Shown: piece by piece, positions 46,601 through 61,600 of the stretch
Position numbering within the stretch: the first letter of the stretch is position 1
How the letters are laid out: every line of letters starts with the position of its first letter
Assembly (NCBI RefSeq): GCF_963855985.1
Contig: NC_087095.1
Span: 5,466,001-5,530,000 of the forward strand
Direction of reading: 5' to 3'
DNA length: 64,000 nucleotides
Origin: Ostrinia nubilalis
Taxonomy: Eukaryota > Arthropoda > Insecta > Lepidoptera > Crambidae
Notes under the pieces: model-generated
What the model was told of the DNA's origin: nothing
Database searches by the model: none
What the model saw: only the letters and a program-made list of their open reading frames with translations
Program-made: the position numbers and the translations under genes

Positions 46601-49600
46601 TGTACCATGTACCTGCGGCTCAAATGGCAAGGTCCATTGCAAGTCATGGTTTATAATCGTACTGTGATAATTGGACATTACTAACTACCAAGTCCCCTTA
46701 GGCTTTAGGCACAGGACTTAATAGACGACCTTGTAAAGCAATACCTAGACAGATAGGTAGGTACATAGTGCAAAAAAGAGGCTTTAGCCAGACACAAGAC
46801 TAAGCAACGTAAGTAGGTAACTAATGCGAAAACTAGTGCGAAAAACTCGTGGTGATTCATTGAAGCGTGTAGAGGTTAAAACAACAAAAATATTTATTAT
46901 GTAACATAAGAGCAGTATAGGTAACACTATTTGCAAGAATTTGTTTGCATTTCCTGTAGGAATTTCTGAATGAGCTAATAATGAATTTCAGTGGGTATTT
47001 CTTAGTAATAATAATTTATTGTGAGTATTGTGACATTAAGCGTAGAGTCATATCGCACACTATGTATAATATTTACCTGTTATGAAACATAAGTTAAGCT
47101 GAAACCGCAATAAGTTTTGAACTTTATTGCATTTCAGCAGGTAGATATCTGCCACTAATTCATTTGTAATATGACATTCGGTGTATAGTCTTGTCTCATA
47201 GGTGTTGTAGACTTCGCGGCGCTTACGGCTGTAAGTGTATCTTAATGACCTCTGCAGGTGCATAGTGCATACTAAACATGGACTCCGAGCATCTAAGTAG
47301 TATTTCTTTCCAGTATATTTCTTATTAAACTTGTTCGCGGCTCGAAAGAGAGGCCAACCACTCTGTCAACTTGCAAAATTGCTTTAAATATCTTAATGAT
47401 AAGTTAAATTAATAAATGCTGCAATAACATACACATGAAATTATCATGTCAGATCTAGAATGCTTTGAATTATAACACTGTGAGCTCAATTAAAAATAAT
47501 TTGTTCAGTCTGTAGGTAGAGTCGACAGAACATCAGAATACATTCTTGTTCCAAAATCGCTCTTACTGCAAGAAATAAATTGCCACAGATTTTCACTAGA
47601 CGTGATATCGTCTTCTGTACATTTTGTTTGAGTCCCGATAGCTTTATTTATTCTATTATTGGGAGTATGACTCGGTCCTAACGATTTGTGTTTTTTGGCC
47701 GTTAATTCAACTGCTGATATTTATCTTTCTAATGTTGTTTCGGGCTCAATGACATGATGTTATTCACTCTTCCTGTGTGGATTTTAATCTGCTACAGCTT
47801 TTTTTCAGCAATCGCTTGTACCTTCAGCCTGATCGATCCATTCCATCAAATGAGATGCAGGCCAAGAGCTTCCTCTTTAGGGATTTAAAAAAATCAAATC
47901 TTATTAAAATTAAAGAAGAATAAAGCAACTTGAACGGTTTAATCAGAACCATAAAAAAAAGTCTTTAGTAGTTAATAATATGGAGTTAATTTTTAGTATG
48001 GAGTGAGAGGGAAACATCATGAGTGCAGTCGCGAAAACACAAGCCTTTAATTTCCAATTTATTATCATTCCTGCTCTATACATATATTACTCATACAAAT
48101 GCCCATTGACTGCTATATTATGGCACAACTGAAAGTCAACACCTTTCAAGTTCAACTAGATTGACTCCAAACGTAATTCAATAAGTTTTCAAGGACGCCT
48201 CAATGTTAACTCCTAAATGCTCTCATTTCGCGCATTCGGCGTGCGCGAGACGCAATGACATTCTCAAGGCGAGGAGAATGCGCAAGGTCAGTTGCTCCTT
48301 GCTATGGCAATTTCCTCCTCATGTCTCTAGCTAGCGTCTTTAGCTAAAATAATAAAATTAAATAACAGCCCGCATTATGCTAATTGCCATTTGAAAAAAT
48401 GTACTAGATTTTGTTACACATTCAAGCGTTTTGAATTTTAAGTAGGTTGGCATTTTACTAAATAGAAGGAACATTTAATTTACAACTAAATTAGTATTTT
48501 GGAGACATTTTCAACTTGTTGAAACCGTAATCTTTTCTGTCATGTTTCTTACTGTTGTGCCTTTCTTCTTGGTTCATGTATATTTACTTACTTGGTTATT
48601 ATTTAATAGGTTCCACACAACCCACAGGATGGTAAGGTGACCTTTATAAAGATTGCAGGAAACCGCTGGACTTACAAATGAAAATGATTCAGGGAGGCCT
48701 ATTTTCAGCAGTGGAAATCTTATGGCTGAAATGATGATGATGATGTACCTAATTTAATTACCTTCATTTCTTCGTATTTTAAATAAAATCAAACTAGAAT
48801 CACAGCTGATTCAATCTATTTTCCTGATCGCAACTGAATGCGTGTCTGCGACCTTCCGATGCACCGTCGAGAATTTTTTGTGCGTCCGGCAGATCCGAGA
48901 TTCGATGTCGTCAGTCTTTCTCCCGGTCAAAATAGTTTTTTGTCGGAGGCTCGGAGGCACTCGGGCGCGGCGGCCTCGGTCCCGTGATGGACACGCCCCA
49001 GGGTCGCCAGGTAGCCGGGGTTTTGCGGACATTTTGGTTTTGATTTTTTGCATTAATGCAAATGTAGAGACATTTTAATGTTATTTGATATGAGTGCTTT
49101 CATTGGGACAATGGTGTGTCTCAATTTAAAGTGTGGCAGAAAATCTAGAGCGAAAGCTCATTGGAACGATTGGTGTTAGACACAAGAGCACATCAAGCCA
49201 AACGCTGAGTATCGTATGTTGTTGCAATGAGGGCTATCGTTTTAGCGCTCACCAGTTAGCGCCACTGTAGAGTAAGGTCCTGTCACTTGCTAGTAGCGAA
49301 GACAGTGGCGCCAACTTGTGAGCGCTAAAGTGGTAGGAGGACTATCGCATTAAAATTTGCACTCATCAAGATGGCGCCACTGTAGAGTAAGGTCCTGTCA
49401 ATCGCCAGGGGTGCCAACTGTTAAGTATAAAAACGATAGCCCTCATTACAATTTTACAGCATACTGCTGATTGCTAGATTGGCTGATTTGGCTGTCGGCT
49501 GTACAAGGACCGACCTTCCGACCCGTGTTTGATTTGAACATTAGAGGAATTAACGTGATTACTCAATGTTTAATTAAGCTCTGAGAATTCTGGTTGCCTC

Positions 49601-52600
49601 TAACCAGTATTAATTATTCGGAGCTATTGCATGTAAACAAACAACTAAAATTCACACGCGGTGTGCGAATCGTGTATTTAACATCGCATTTTTTTATAAA
49701 AGCGCTTTTCCGTCTCTACTGAAGATGTGTCTATCGAATGCTTTAGGAGTCTCCCGTTGACTGGACCCACTTTTAACTTAACCCACGGTCCCGGTCTCGG
49801 AAACTAATTTAGGGTAGTGTTTATCCGTGTTTTATTCAATAGTATGGTTCCCCTACTGGTTTCGGACCGGTTCAGCCTCTGTGCTATGTTGATGTATGCG
49901 CGTGAGTTTCGCAAGTCTTGCATAACGGCTAGATGGCTTTGAGACAAATAAGTAATGCATGTCACAGCAAATAAATCTAATTGGCATGCCTTTCATAATA
50001 CCTACTAATGTGATCTTGACAGCAGCAAGTAGATAACAGTCGTCAGTAGGTACGTCTGACTACTTGTTGTTGAAAACTAGCACCTATTGCATCGGACATA
50101 AGACAGTTCATACGGTGATAAGCTTGATGTGATGTCGTAAGTACGAGTAGGAAAATTAACTAACGGCAGTAAAAAGGTATAATTTTGCTTGTACTTATTA
50201 TTGTAGCGTGTCTTCAGAGACAATTTACAGGCATAAAAAAACTACTGAATTATTAGATTTACGGCTTGTTTATCTTCTTTATCGGAAACAGTTTATTGTT
50301 TATTAATTAATTAATAAACTAATTTAATTATTTTCTAAGTAAAAAAAAGTAAATTAGATCGTAGGAAATGGAAATCAACGATATGAATATCATTATATTA
50401 TGATTCGCAACTATACTTTTAGAAAATATGCCTACTGAGTATTTTTGATTATACTTAGCTATTTATGTTAAAACTGGTTTCCAATTATGTACTTAGATTA
50501 CCGTTGCTTGTAGACGTCACCGTTAAAACATGTTTTGCCTAAAAATAATAGGATTATTTTTAAATATTCTTTCTGCTCAAAATAGGCCTTAATAATATAG
50601 GTAATCATCGAGACCGCGTATCGGAAAACGCAGCGTGGGACGTCGACACACAAGGTGGACCGACGACATCATAAAGGTAGCAGGAAAGCGCTGGACGCAG
50701 GCCGCTACCAACCGGGTAACATGGAAAGCATTGTGGTGGCCTATGTTCAGCAGTGGACGTCCTATGGCTGAGATGATGATGGTGATGATGATGATCGTAT
50801 AAATAAGTTGAATGAATTAAATTAAATAAATACTTCTATGACTCTTCAGATAGTCAGCGCTAGACTGACTGTTGGTCCTAGCTAGCTAGACCTTGCTGAA
50901 GGTTGATCTAGATCCTATTTAACACCATAGACTAAGTATTACTGGTATTACATCATAGACATTAAAATCGCATACGACATTGAAAAACTAATTTTACCGA
51001 CAAAATGCGGTAAAATGCCTTTTAGTTAGACGATGAGTCACAACAAGACATTAACTCTAGGATAATAACCGAGATTACTCAGCACGTTTTAATTAAAAAT
51101 GTTAATGAAGCTGCTTCGTGTCTTGATGATAATTATAACTTGTATAGCCCATGATTTGACGGCTGTAAAATCATTACAAGACAATGCCTAAGTACCTAGA
51201 ATCTGACTAAACAATGTAATTTAAAACTACACTAATATGTACTAAGGCTGGGTTGCACCATGTAGATACTTTAGCTTTGACAAACGTGAAAAATCTGTCA
51301 AAATCCATACATACCGGATATCGTTAAAGTTACGGTCAAAGTTAGGTGGTGCAACTTAGCCTAAGACGATGTCTCTTAGGTATAAAATGCTATCTACTTA
51401 TCAGAGTATTGCTAATTCAGCTCTTATTTTTTTATCTCTACCTGCCAGTCTCGTCCTTCATTTTCTTTAATTAATTATCTAAATGCATCTCCATAATCGA
51501 CTTGCTGGTGTAAGGTGCACCTCATTTAACTTGACTTGTTTATTTTAATTAGTAGTTTAAATGCTATAATGGTCAGCTAGATCTTAGTTTTCCACAGATT
51601 ATTTTTTCTTGCTATGTAAACCTAAGTCTTATGACCGTTTTCACCATCAATCCCTAATTTTTAAGTGACCCGTATGAAAACAAAATTCCTGTTATGTGTT
51701 ACCATAGGAGTCACTTAAAAAATAGGGATTTATGGTGAAAACGGGCATTATTCAACTGCATACCGTTATCTACTAAAATTAGAGGTAGAATCAGTGACAA
51801 GTTTACGATTCTTCTCATCTTTAAAATATCCTGAAAAGTAATAGGTACTTACCTATACTTCCTGAGATAGGCCTGTCTACACTAATAGGTAGGTCTCGCT
51901 TCACTCTACAATTTTCTGTCCCTACAGCCGTCAGTTCTACGAGCTGTATTACCGTCTACAGCCACTTAAGTTTAGGGATTCTGTGTGATATAAGTTACTT
52001 TGATTCTCCCACAGATCTAAAATGAACCTTAATCATTCAAATACTAATCTCATAATCCCATTTCCAGTTGAACCCAGACGTGAACGCGTTCCAACGCAAG
52101 TTCGTCAACGAGGTCCGACGATGCGATGAAATGGAACGCAAACTGCGCTACATAGAAGTGGAGGTCCACAAAGACGGCGTGCACGTGCCCGCGGTCAAGG
52201 AGCCGCCTCGCGCGCCCAACCCCAGGGAGATTATCGACCTTGAGGTGAGTGGAATAGAGTATGTTTTTCTTTAACTGCTCGAGTTCTTGTTTTCGTCCCA
52301 ATTGAAGGAGAAGACGCTAGTTTTTGAGCCTTTTCGACATAGGACAAGGAGAAATGTTATTCGCCTATCCTAGGGAGATCATCGACTTTAAGGTAAATTG
52401 GAATGTTTCTTCGACTACCCGAACAAAATGTTAGTCTTTTTCCCCGAATCAAGAAGAGTTGCGTTTCTTCTGACGATGCGACGAAATGAAAAGAAAATAC
52501 ACAAAAGGTCCACAAAGACGGCGTGCACGTGCCCGCGGTCAAGGTGCCGCCTCGCGCGCCCAACCCCAGGGAGATTATCGACCTTGAGGTGAGTGGAATA

Positions 52601-55600
52601 GAGTATGATTTTCTTTAACTGTCCGAGTTTTTGTGTCCCAATGGAAGGAGAAGTCCGCCGGTTTTTGGATCTTTTCGTCAAAGGGTAAGGAGAAGCAACC
52701 CCAGAAAAATATCGACATGGGGGTCAATGGATTTTTTTACTACCTGAATGTGTAAGAGCTCTTGTAGAAGGCAACCGACTTAGTCCTATTTACTCGATTT
52801 CATGCACTCGATTACAACAAGGGTAGCATAGTTCTTACCTATACTCACTTCTGCGTTCGATTCGTACGTTTGTCGGCAGTGGGACAAGTGGCTAAAAGAA
52901 AGCATTGAAAATTAATTTCGATAACGCTCGGCGAATTCGTCAAAGTCGTGCGCTTACACTTCACATATTTCAAAAAGAAAAAGTTTAACCGTAACACAAT
53001 TTTCAGGCACATCTAGAGAAAACAGAGAACGAAATCCTCGAGCTGTCACACAACGCGGTGAACTTGAAACAGAACTACTTGGAGCTGACCGAACTCAGAC
53101 ATGTGTTGGAGAAGACCGAAGCCTTCTTCCTCGCGCAGGAAGAAATCGGCATGGACTCTTTGACCAAGTAAGTTTAATAAGACTGCAGTAAAATTATAGT
53201 TGATATTATTTTTTATGCATGACAAGGCAGGTATTTGACCTCAATCGTAGCTGGTGTTAGGTGAGACGCCTTGCATAATAATATATCTGCCCTGTAAGTG
53301 CCTAATATTCACTCTCGCCTTGAACGGGCCGGAGACTTTACACTAGGGCTAAACTTAGCCTAAAATTTAGAAAAACTATGGAGCCAGCTTCATTCAATTG
53401 CAAGTGCATTCCATTAGCACTTACTTAAAAAAAACTAAGGGAAGCATACTTTTTACTATGGACGCTAACAAAAGATATAAACACACCATAACCCAAGTTG
53501 AAAACACAATCTCCTCCCTAAACTCCGACCGCATTTTAAAACTACAATCAAAATTCGATTCAATCTTGATTATTGATTATGTCCTGTGATTGTTGTAAAT
53601 ATACAGCGTGTTTTAGATTAGACTTTCGATATTATACCTAAATGTTATTTGTTAAACATCGATAAAAAAATCATAAAAAGGGGGTACTGCTTTAATAAAT
53701 TAATATTTCATAATTTCTAAGTGATTATTTTATTGACCACAAACAAACAAACAAAGTTTATAATATTAGTGTAGATAATTTCTAAAAATCCCTCCTTTGA
53801 ATGGGAGCCATTTAGTTAGTATTTAGTTTTTACCCGACTGCGCTAGAAGGTTATTTTTTTATTTAAAATTTTCCTTAACATTTTTGTTGTTCCCAGGTCC
53901 CTGATCTCAGACGAGACAGGTCAACAGCAAGCGGCGCGTGGCCGGCTCGGCTTCGTAGCGGGTGTGGTCCAAAGGGAACGCGTGCCCGCTTTCGAGAGGA
54001 TGTTGTGGCGTATCTCGCGGGGCAATGTGTTCTTGAGACGCGCTGATTTGGACAAACCTTTGGAAGATCCTGCCTCTGTAAGTTCTTGCTTTTTCATGCA
54101 TTGCTTTGTGTTATCATGGTTAACACCACTACTTAATCTTAAACAATCCATTTATGTATATTTAACGTTTTGTGAGCCTAAACCATAACTTAGAAAGAAC
54201 ACTATTTACTGAGAATTTACGCCAGCTTTGATGAAACAATGTTGGTTCACAGCGTGATACATTTGACTATTTTACCTACCCAATGTCTCCGTATCCCAGT
54301 TTTGATCATTGAGAAAACTAGCGAAAGATCATGAGTCAAATTCGCATCAGATAATAAATCAGCTTTTAAAATCCAAATTACAGCTCAAAAATTTAACTGA
54401 ACCGACAAGTTTCTTCTACACTACGTTACTCCGAAACGCTATGTTAAACCGGCAAGATTTTACTCAGACACTGTCACTGATGTGCATTTTAAATGCAAAA
54501 ATTCTAATAAATTTCCACATTTTCCAGGGCAACGAGATCTACAAGACAGTATTCGTGGCGTTCTTCCAAGGCGAGCAGCTGAAGTCCCGCATCAAGAAGG
54601 TGTGCGCTGGTTTCCACGCGTCGCTGTATCCCTGCCCGCCCTCTAACATCGAGCGACAGGACATGGTCAAGGGCGTCCGCACCAGGCTTGAAGACCTCAA
54701 CATGGTGAGTTACACATATCTACAATTCCTTCATCCTATAGACCAGGAGTGGCCAACTTGATTAGACATAACATCTACTGTTTACTAACAAAACCCTGGG
54801 AGATCTACGACTTGCATATTTCTTGAAATCTTAAATGAAACAGCATAGTTTAGTACACAATCATGTAGTATATTTTGCCTTGCCACGATCAATCGACGCA
54901 ATTTTTCCGCTTTTTAATACCGATAGAATATGGTCAAAAGCACCAGGCTTGAAGACCTCGACATGGTAAGTGATAAATGCAAGTAAAATCTGCATCATGT
55001 GTGGTGCAAATTGCAGGCATAAACGTGGAAAGAATACCTACTCCCACAACTAATTTAGCTGCTCGAGAGGCACTTAAAAGCCCTCCTAGATATCCAATCA
55101 ATTTACACTATAGGATAGGAGCAGTCACCCATTCTCGTTAAAAGGTGACTATGTCTCTCACTCTGGTATCACGTTATGAGTGAGAGAGGTATTTAGATCC
55201 AAAGAGATCACTCATATCCAACAATTCTCGAACCTCACCTGGAAATCCAAGATCCCTCTATTAAGTACGTCATTGTGTACAAAATATAATATTGACCATT
55301 TTTTTTGTCCAGGTCCTGAACCAAACCCGCGACCACCGCCAGCGCGTGCTTGTCAGCGTGGCCAAGGAACTGCCGAGCTGGTCCATCATGGTGCGCAAGA
55401 TGAAGGCCATCTACCACACGCTCAACTTATTCAACATGGACGTCACCAAGAAATGCCTGATCGGAGAATGCTGGGTGCCTACTGCTGACCTGCCTAATGT
55501 GCAGAAGGCTTTGGCCGATGGATCGGTAAGACATACAATTTTTTTTAAATCTTAGGAAAATTTCACACAGTGCCAGCTAGCCCCAAAGTAAGCAGCCTAT

Positions 55601-58600
55601 ATGCTTGTCTTATGGGTGCTAGCTTAACGGATATACTACTTATATACTTTTGAATACAAACATACACATATTATACACCCAGACCTGTCACAGAAATTAA
55701 ATCATTTCAATTTCTGCCCGCCCGGGAATCGAACTCGGGACCTCTCGGCATAGTAGTCCGTTCTGAACCACTACACCAAACGACCGACAAATTATTGTGG
55801 ATATCAATCAACAATCCTTGAATTTTGATCCGGCTCGAAGGACCATGACTCGTATTATGGTATACTGTAATTGGTTCTCGAATGTCATGAAACCTTAATT
55901 CCAGGAGGCACATTTTACATTAACTAAAAGATATGCTAGTCGACTAACAGAATTCCACATAAGTAGAGCAAGCAAACGTTACAAGATAAATAGTATTAAA
56001 GGCCACTTGAACCGCTACAAAACAATTATCGTCCTTGTCACGGACGCTAAACTGTCTCACACTTAATCCTTTTGTTTTTAATACTCCATTGTTATCAACT
56101 AGTTTAACATTTCAAGCCGATGATTTACAATCGCCACTTGCAATGGAGCTTCGTATTTAACAAACAATAGACCCGATTATGCAACTATATCTGAACGTAA
56201 AACTATAAAAAAAATCAATATTGCATAAAATATGTGAAGCTACCGAGTGTACTTTAGTATAATTAGCATTTTTCATCTTGTAACTTATCGCTTGGTGAAA
56301 TCGTGACAGACCATTTAGAGTATATGTACGAGTATCTCGTGATTTTATCTCACCTTGACTGTTTCATCAATATTGTTACGTAGGTATATCCTTGGGACTT
56401 TTAATAACGTGACAGATGAAGCACCTTCAAGAAAATGATAATACGTTTAAAATTTCACTTCTACTAAATACGTGTTATTATGACTTACAAACTTCTTGAT
56501 AATTACTTGCACTGAAGTCATTATTCAATGTGAAGCATTGATCTTGTCTTTTATTGTTAGAATAATAAAATCAAATCTGTCCATCAAACCTGCCCCTTAG
56601 ACAAAATGCACTTTTTGATCGAATCAAAAATAGGATTTGTCAAAATTCCATACAAAACAAGGCCTTTTGACCACTTTTTGACTGGTTTGCGATTATAATG
56701 TGTTTGTCTACTAGACCCACTGTAACCTCTAACGTAACGAGATACAACACTATTTTGAACCGTATTCCACCTGCATTAAGCTCTCAATAATGAAACACCC
56801 AACCGACTAAAACCGTATCCAATCTTTTCAGAACGCATGCGGCAGTTCAATTCCTTCGTTCCTGAACTGCATCGAAACCGACGAGGAGCCGCCCACTTTC
56901 AACAGGACCAACCGCTTCACTAGAGGATTCCAGAACCTCATCGACTCGTACGGAGTCGCCTCCTACCGCGAATGCAACCCTGGTAAGTTGTAATACTCCT
57001 ATTACCTACACTATTATCCGACACATTTAAAAATACATATAAGTAATTGATATGTCGTACAAAATGAAATGGAGTTACATTGCTCGCTTAAATAATGGGT
57101 TTTGAAGCAGAATGTCCACTTCGTATAATGAGCAAACTCAAAAATTGCATTTTGAATAAGCACTCGTTTCTAAGATTCTAGTTTCTAGAGTGACACTTAC
57201 ATGGCAGATACCTATGTACCATCCTAGACTGCATCTTACTTAACACCAGGTGCAATTGCGGTTAAATACCTACTTTGTCATGCATAAAAAAACGCTAAAA
57301 AGAATGCGCATTTTTGTACAACATACTTATATTGACCATGGAATTTGACTGGAATCGTACGGGCCAAAAATTCCAATAATCCTTACACTTTCATATGAAT
57401 AAAAAACAGTTAAATATTATAATTTGCTACTTCTTTTATCAATGTTAATTATAGTTACATAATTTGGAATCTATTCTCAGGTTACTATCGATATTGGACA
57501 ATCGCCTGAATATTCTAAACACTTAACACTAAGGCCCAGAACAGACGATGAAACGCAACTGCAACGAAACTGCAACTTTCTGATGATTCTGACGAATGAA
57601 ACTGAAACTGAAAGTCTCAAACTGGTCGCGTCATGTGTGGTCTCTCAACGGACGCTATGGCAGAAACTTAGATGCAACTCAAAAGTAACTAGCAGTTGCA
57701 GTTTCGTTGCAGTTGCGTTTCACTGTCTGTTCTGGACCTAACCCAACTTATTTTCCTTCCAGCTCTATACACCACCATCACCTTCCCATTCCTCTTCGCG
57801 GTGATGTTCGGCGATCTGGGCCACGGCTTGATCATGGCCCTGTTCGGCGCGTGGATGGTCATCAAGGAGGTTTCCCTCGCCTCAAAGAAGTCCAACAACG
57901 AAATCTGGAACATATTCTTCGCCGGTCGCTACATCATTCTTCTCATGGGTTGCTTCTCAATGTACACCGGGATAGTATACAACGATATCTTCTCGAAATC
58001 CATGAACATCTTCGGCTCTGCGTGGTTCGTGCCTTACGATAATGATACGTTGATCCACAACGCCGCTCTCACCCTCGATCCGAAGGATTCGTACGTCAAC
58101 CAGCCTTACTTCATCGGTATTGATCCTGTTTGGCAGGTAAATAAAGTTTTTAGTGTAAATGTGTATTTTAGCGTGGATTCGACCAAACAAGAGTAAATAT
58201 TAATTTCAGAATAAATCGTCACTTATTCGGCATTTTGACATATTTGCCATACTGAAACTGTCAATGTGCCAGTACCAGTAACCAGGAGTTATTCTCGTAT
58301 AAGTTTGGTCGAATCGGGCCTTAGTATATTACTCGAGTAAAACTAGCTACTTAGTTATACCAAATGCAATTTCAATTTTCTTCAATCAAATAGTAGACAC
58401 TAGTCTGTTAAAATGCCTTTCGAAGGAGTATCGCTACCATTTTTTAATTAACAATCTTATCTTATTTTCCTCTTTCACTATTCTCACTCTCACACACATA
58501 ATATTATATTAATTAACATCTTAATTTTCTGTAAAATGTAAACTGAGTTTTTGAAGTTTTGATGTAACATTCATCATTAACTTATACTTTATAGGATGCA

Positions 58601-61600
58601 TGTTGTTAGGTTACAATTTAGTCCATAAGCTTACGTGCTATACAATTTGTGAAACCTTAATTGTAATCTGTTTTGCGTCTTTAATAAATAAATAAATAAA
58701 TAAAATGCGTCTTTCCCATAGCTTTTCTAGGGCAATGAGGATTATGACGTGATTAATGAATTTCAAAGATGCTTAACATTTTATTTCCTTGATAATACTT
58801 TATGCCAGCGTAATCGTAATAACTAACTAAATATCACTGTTATTTTCCAGACTGCTGATAACAAGATCATCTTCCTGAACTCGTACAAAATGAAGCTGTC
58901 CATCATTTTCGGTGTCGTCCACATGATCTTCGGTGTCTGCATGAGCGTCGTCAACTACAAGTGAGTTAGCTTTATATCGGTGTTATTATATTTTTGTTGA
59001 TGTTAAAGTCTCCTTTTAAGACTCAACCTTTCAAGTAAATGAGTAGTCGTTGCTAATTTTATTCAAAGGCTCGGATGGTAGAAATAATACATACCTACTT
59101 TGTCCTTTGGTATTGATCCTTACCATCGTAGGAAGAGATATCTTAATGGGCATTTTTCTTATCAAAACAATAATTGAAGCACACCTTTGCTAGAGGCAGT
59201 CAAAACTCGTGACGTGCAAGGAGTATCACCTCTGAACATCAATGTAAGTACCCAATGTTTTTCTCCGACAAAAACATTAGGTAGGTACTTACATTGTTGA
59301 AACCAATGTCAACATCGTCATTAGGTCACTTAGTTCTACTGTAGTTGGACCCTCTCTAATTTCACTCCAGGCAAATGGAGGATTTAGTCTAAACTCCCCA
59401 CACTGGCCAAACGGGTTGGGGAAGTCTAATATTTTGCATACTATCTTTAAAAAGCTTAACATGAGAATCTTGTTAAAACTAACATCCCTTCCTATTTTTT
59501 TCTCCTATTTTTATCTGCAATCGACTTGGGTCATAATCAGATGTTTTGTCTTGCTTTTTTTTGTGTTCTTAAGGAGGGGTATTTCAGTAAATTCTCTCCC
59601 TCGGTCTTCACTCGTTCACGTAGCAATCTAGTCCAGCCTTCCACTATACAGTGCAAGACTGTAAGCCACTAGCATCTATAATACAACTGTAGTATTTGCC
59701 ATCTTTTCAGTCTTGTGGGTTTGTTCTACTATTTCTCTAGCGAGTTGGTTTGTGTGATTTTTCAGCTTTTCCTTATATTTGGTACAGTATTTGCTCACCT
59801 CCCTCTCTTTCTATTGACAGCTTCTTCAACCGCCGCTACTCCATCGTCCTGGAGTTCATTCCCCAGGTGGTGTTCCTGTGCCTGCTGTTCTTGTACATGG
59901 TGTTCATGATGTTCTACAAATGGGTCGCCTACAGCACTTTTTCTGAGGGTAAGTAATTCTACGACAGTGCCGTGATTTAATAGATCAATATTAACAAGCT
60001 GAACTTTTTGCAGTTAATTTTCTTTATGTTTTCTTGTTTAAAATGACATGAAGTTTCCTGCACTGAAATCAATAACTTGTTAGCCAATAAAGTTATCTAA
60101 CTAGTAACGTAATAATCCTCTTTACCATACAAAATCTATGGAAGAGTCGGGCTGTTTTGGCAGCTCATAACAAGTACGACCATGGCATAGTATAATAATG
60201 AGACCATGTTGTGCACTGTCCTAATATAACCTTTCTTCTTCTAAAACAACCGAAGGAATTTAACTTCAAATATAATAGACGTGAGCATCATTATAATTAT
60301 TCTTCCAAATATATCGAGAATTCTAGATCATCAGCAGTCCGTATTATTCCGCCAACTTATACCTAGACCATTGCCAACAGACACTGCCTACAGCCAAGGC
60401 TGCGCGCCGTCCGTGCTGATCCTATTCATCAACATGATGCTATTCTCGAGCACCGAACCTGAGGCCGGCTGCAAGGAGTTTATGTTCGAGGGCCAGGGAA
60501 CCATCCAGAGGGTCTTCGTGCTGGTAGCATTGTGCTGTATCCCGGTTATGTTGCTGGGCAAGCCTTTGTACCTGCTGTCGGTTAGCAAGAAGAAGAACCA
60601 TGCCAAAGTAAGTAGAAGTTTAGTCTTAGGAACTCGAAATTGATCGTGATACTGGGCCGACTCTCGGTTATTCCTTTGCCCGCAGTATTCAAAAATAGGA
60701 TTAGCCGTAATAAAACGGCTATTTTTACAGTTGGATACAACATAGATATGAAAACTGCCCATAAGTATCGATAATCAGTATGTATAGGTGTATGATTCTT
60801 AGATACTTAGATACCGTCTCATAATTAATTTCGCGATCGCTTCATAGAATGTCTGTTGGGCACAAAATTAAGACAGTGAGTGACGCGATTTTGGAAAAAA
60901 ATCTTCTGAAAAATAATTACTTGATCAAGGTGGTTGAACGTAATTTTTCACGTGTACGCTACGCTCGATATAAAGATGCAGTGACGCGATTTCAATATAT
61001 GTAAATCTTTCTCAAATGTTACCTTATGCAGGGGGATGACCGTTTTCATTGACCACCTAACTACAATAACTGTTATATTCCTCAGCCGGAGCACTCCAAC
61101 GGCACCGTAAACCAAGGCATCGAGATGCAAGAACAAACCGACATCGGCGACGGCCAGCCCAAGCCGGCTGAAGCGAAGGCCGCGGCGTCGCACGAAGACG
61201 AGCCCTTCAGCGAGATCATGATCCACCAGGCCATTCACACCATCGAGTATGTGCTCAGTACCATCTCGCATACCGCCTCGTATCTGCGGCTGTGGGCGCT
61301 GTCGCTCGCTCACGCAGGTAAGAAGAACCACTTCTCTTAGATCTTGAAATTTCGCTCAAGAGCTTTCGTAGCTCTGTTGACCCTTTAGCTCAGATCACCG
61401 ACTGAGTATCACAACTCGACATTTCCCAGTTTAGGTATAGACTAAAATGTCGCTCAAAGCTCTCGTAGCTCTGATAATCTTTTAACTCAGATCACTCAAT
61501 GTCTACTTCTTCTCAATCAACCACCACGGATTGGTCGCAATCTCCATGTAGTCTTGCAAAATGAAAAGTAAAGGGTATTTTTTTATGCAATGAGGAACCA

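Noticed and set aside
48811..49078. Overlapping ORFs in a GC-rich patch
   Set aside because: No recognisable domain, open on both strands; kept only as an island of unclear origin.
52398..52681. Alternative exon 2 of the V-ATPase gene
   Set aside because: The copy has a donor but no usable acceptor and its upstream part diverges with frame loss, so a duplicated remnant is the simpler reading.
55716..55790. tRNA gene on the minus strand
   Set aside because: A and B boxes are present but it continues directly into a SINE body and I see no clean cloverleaf.
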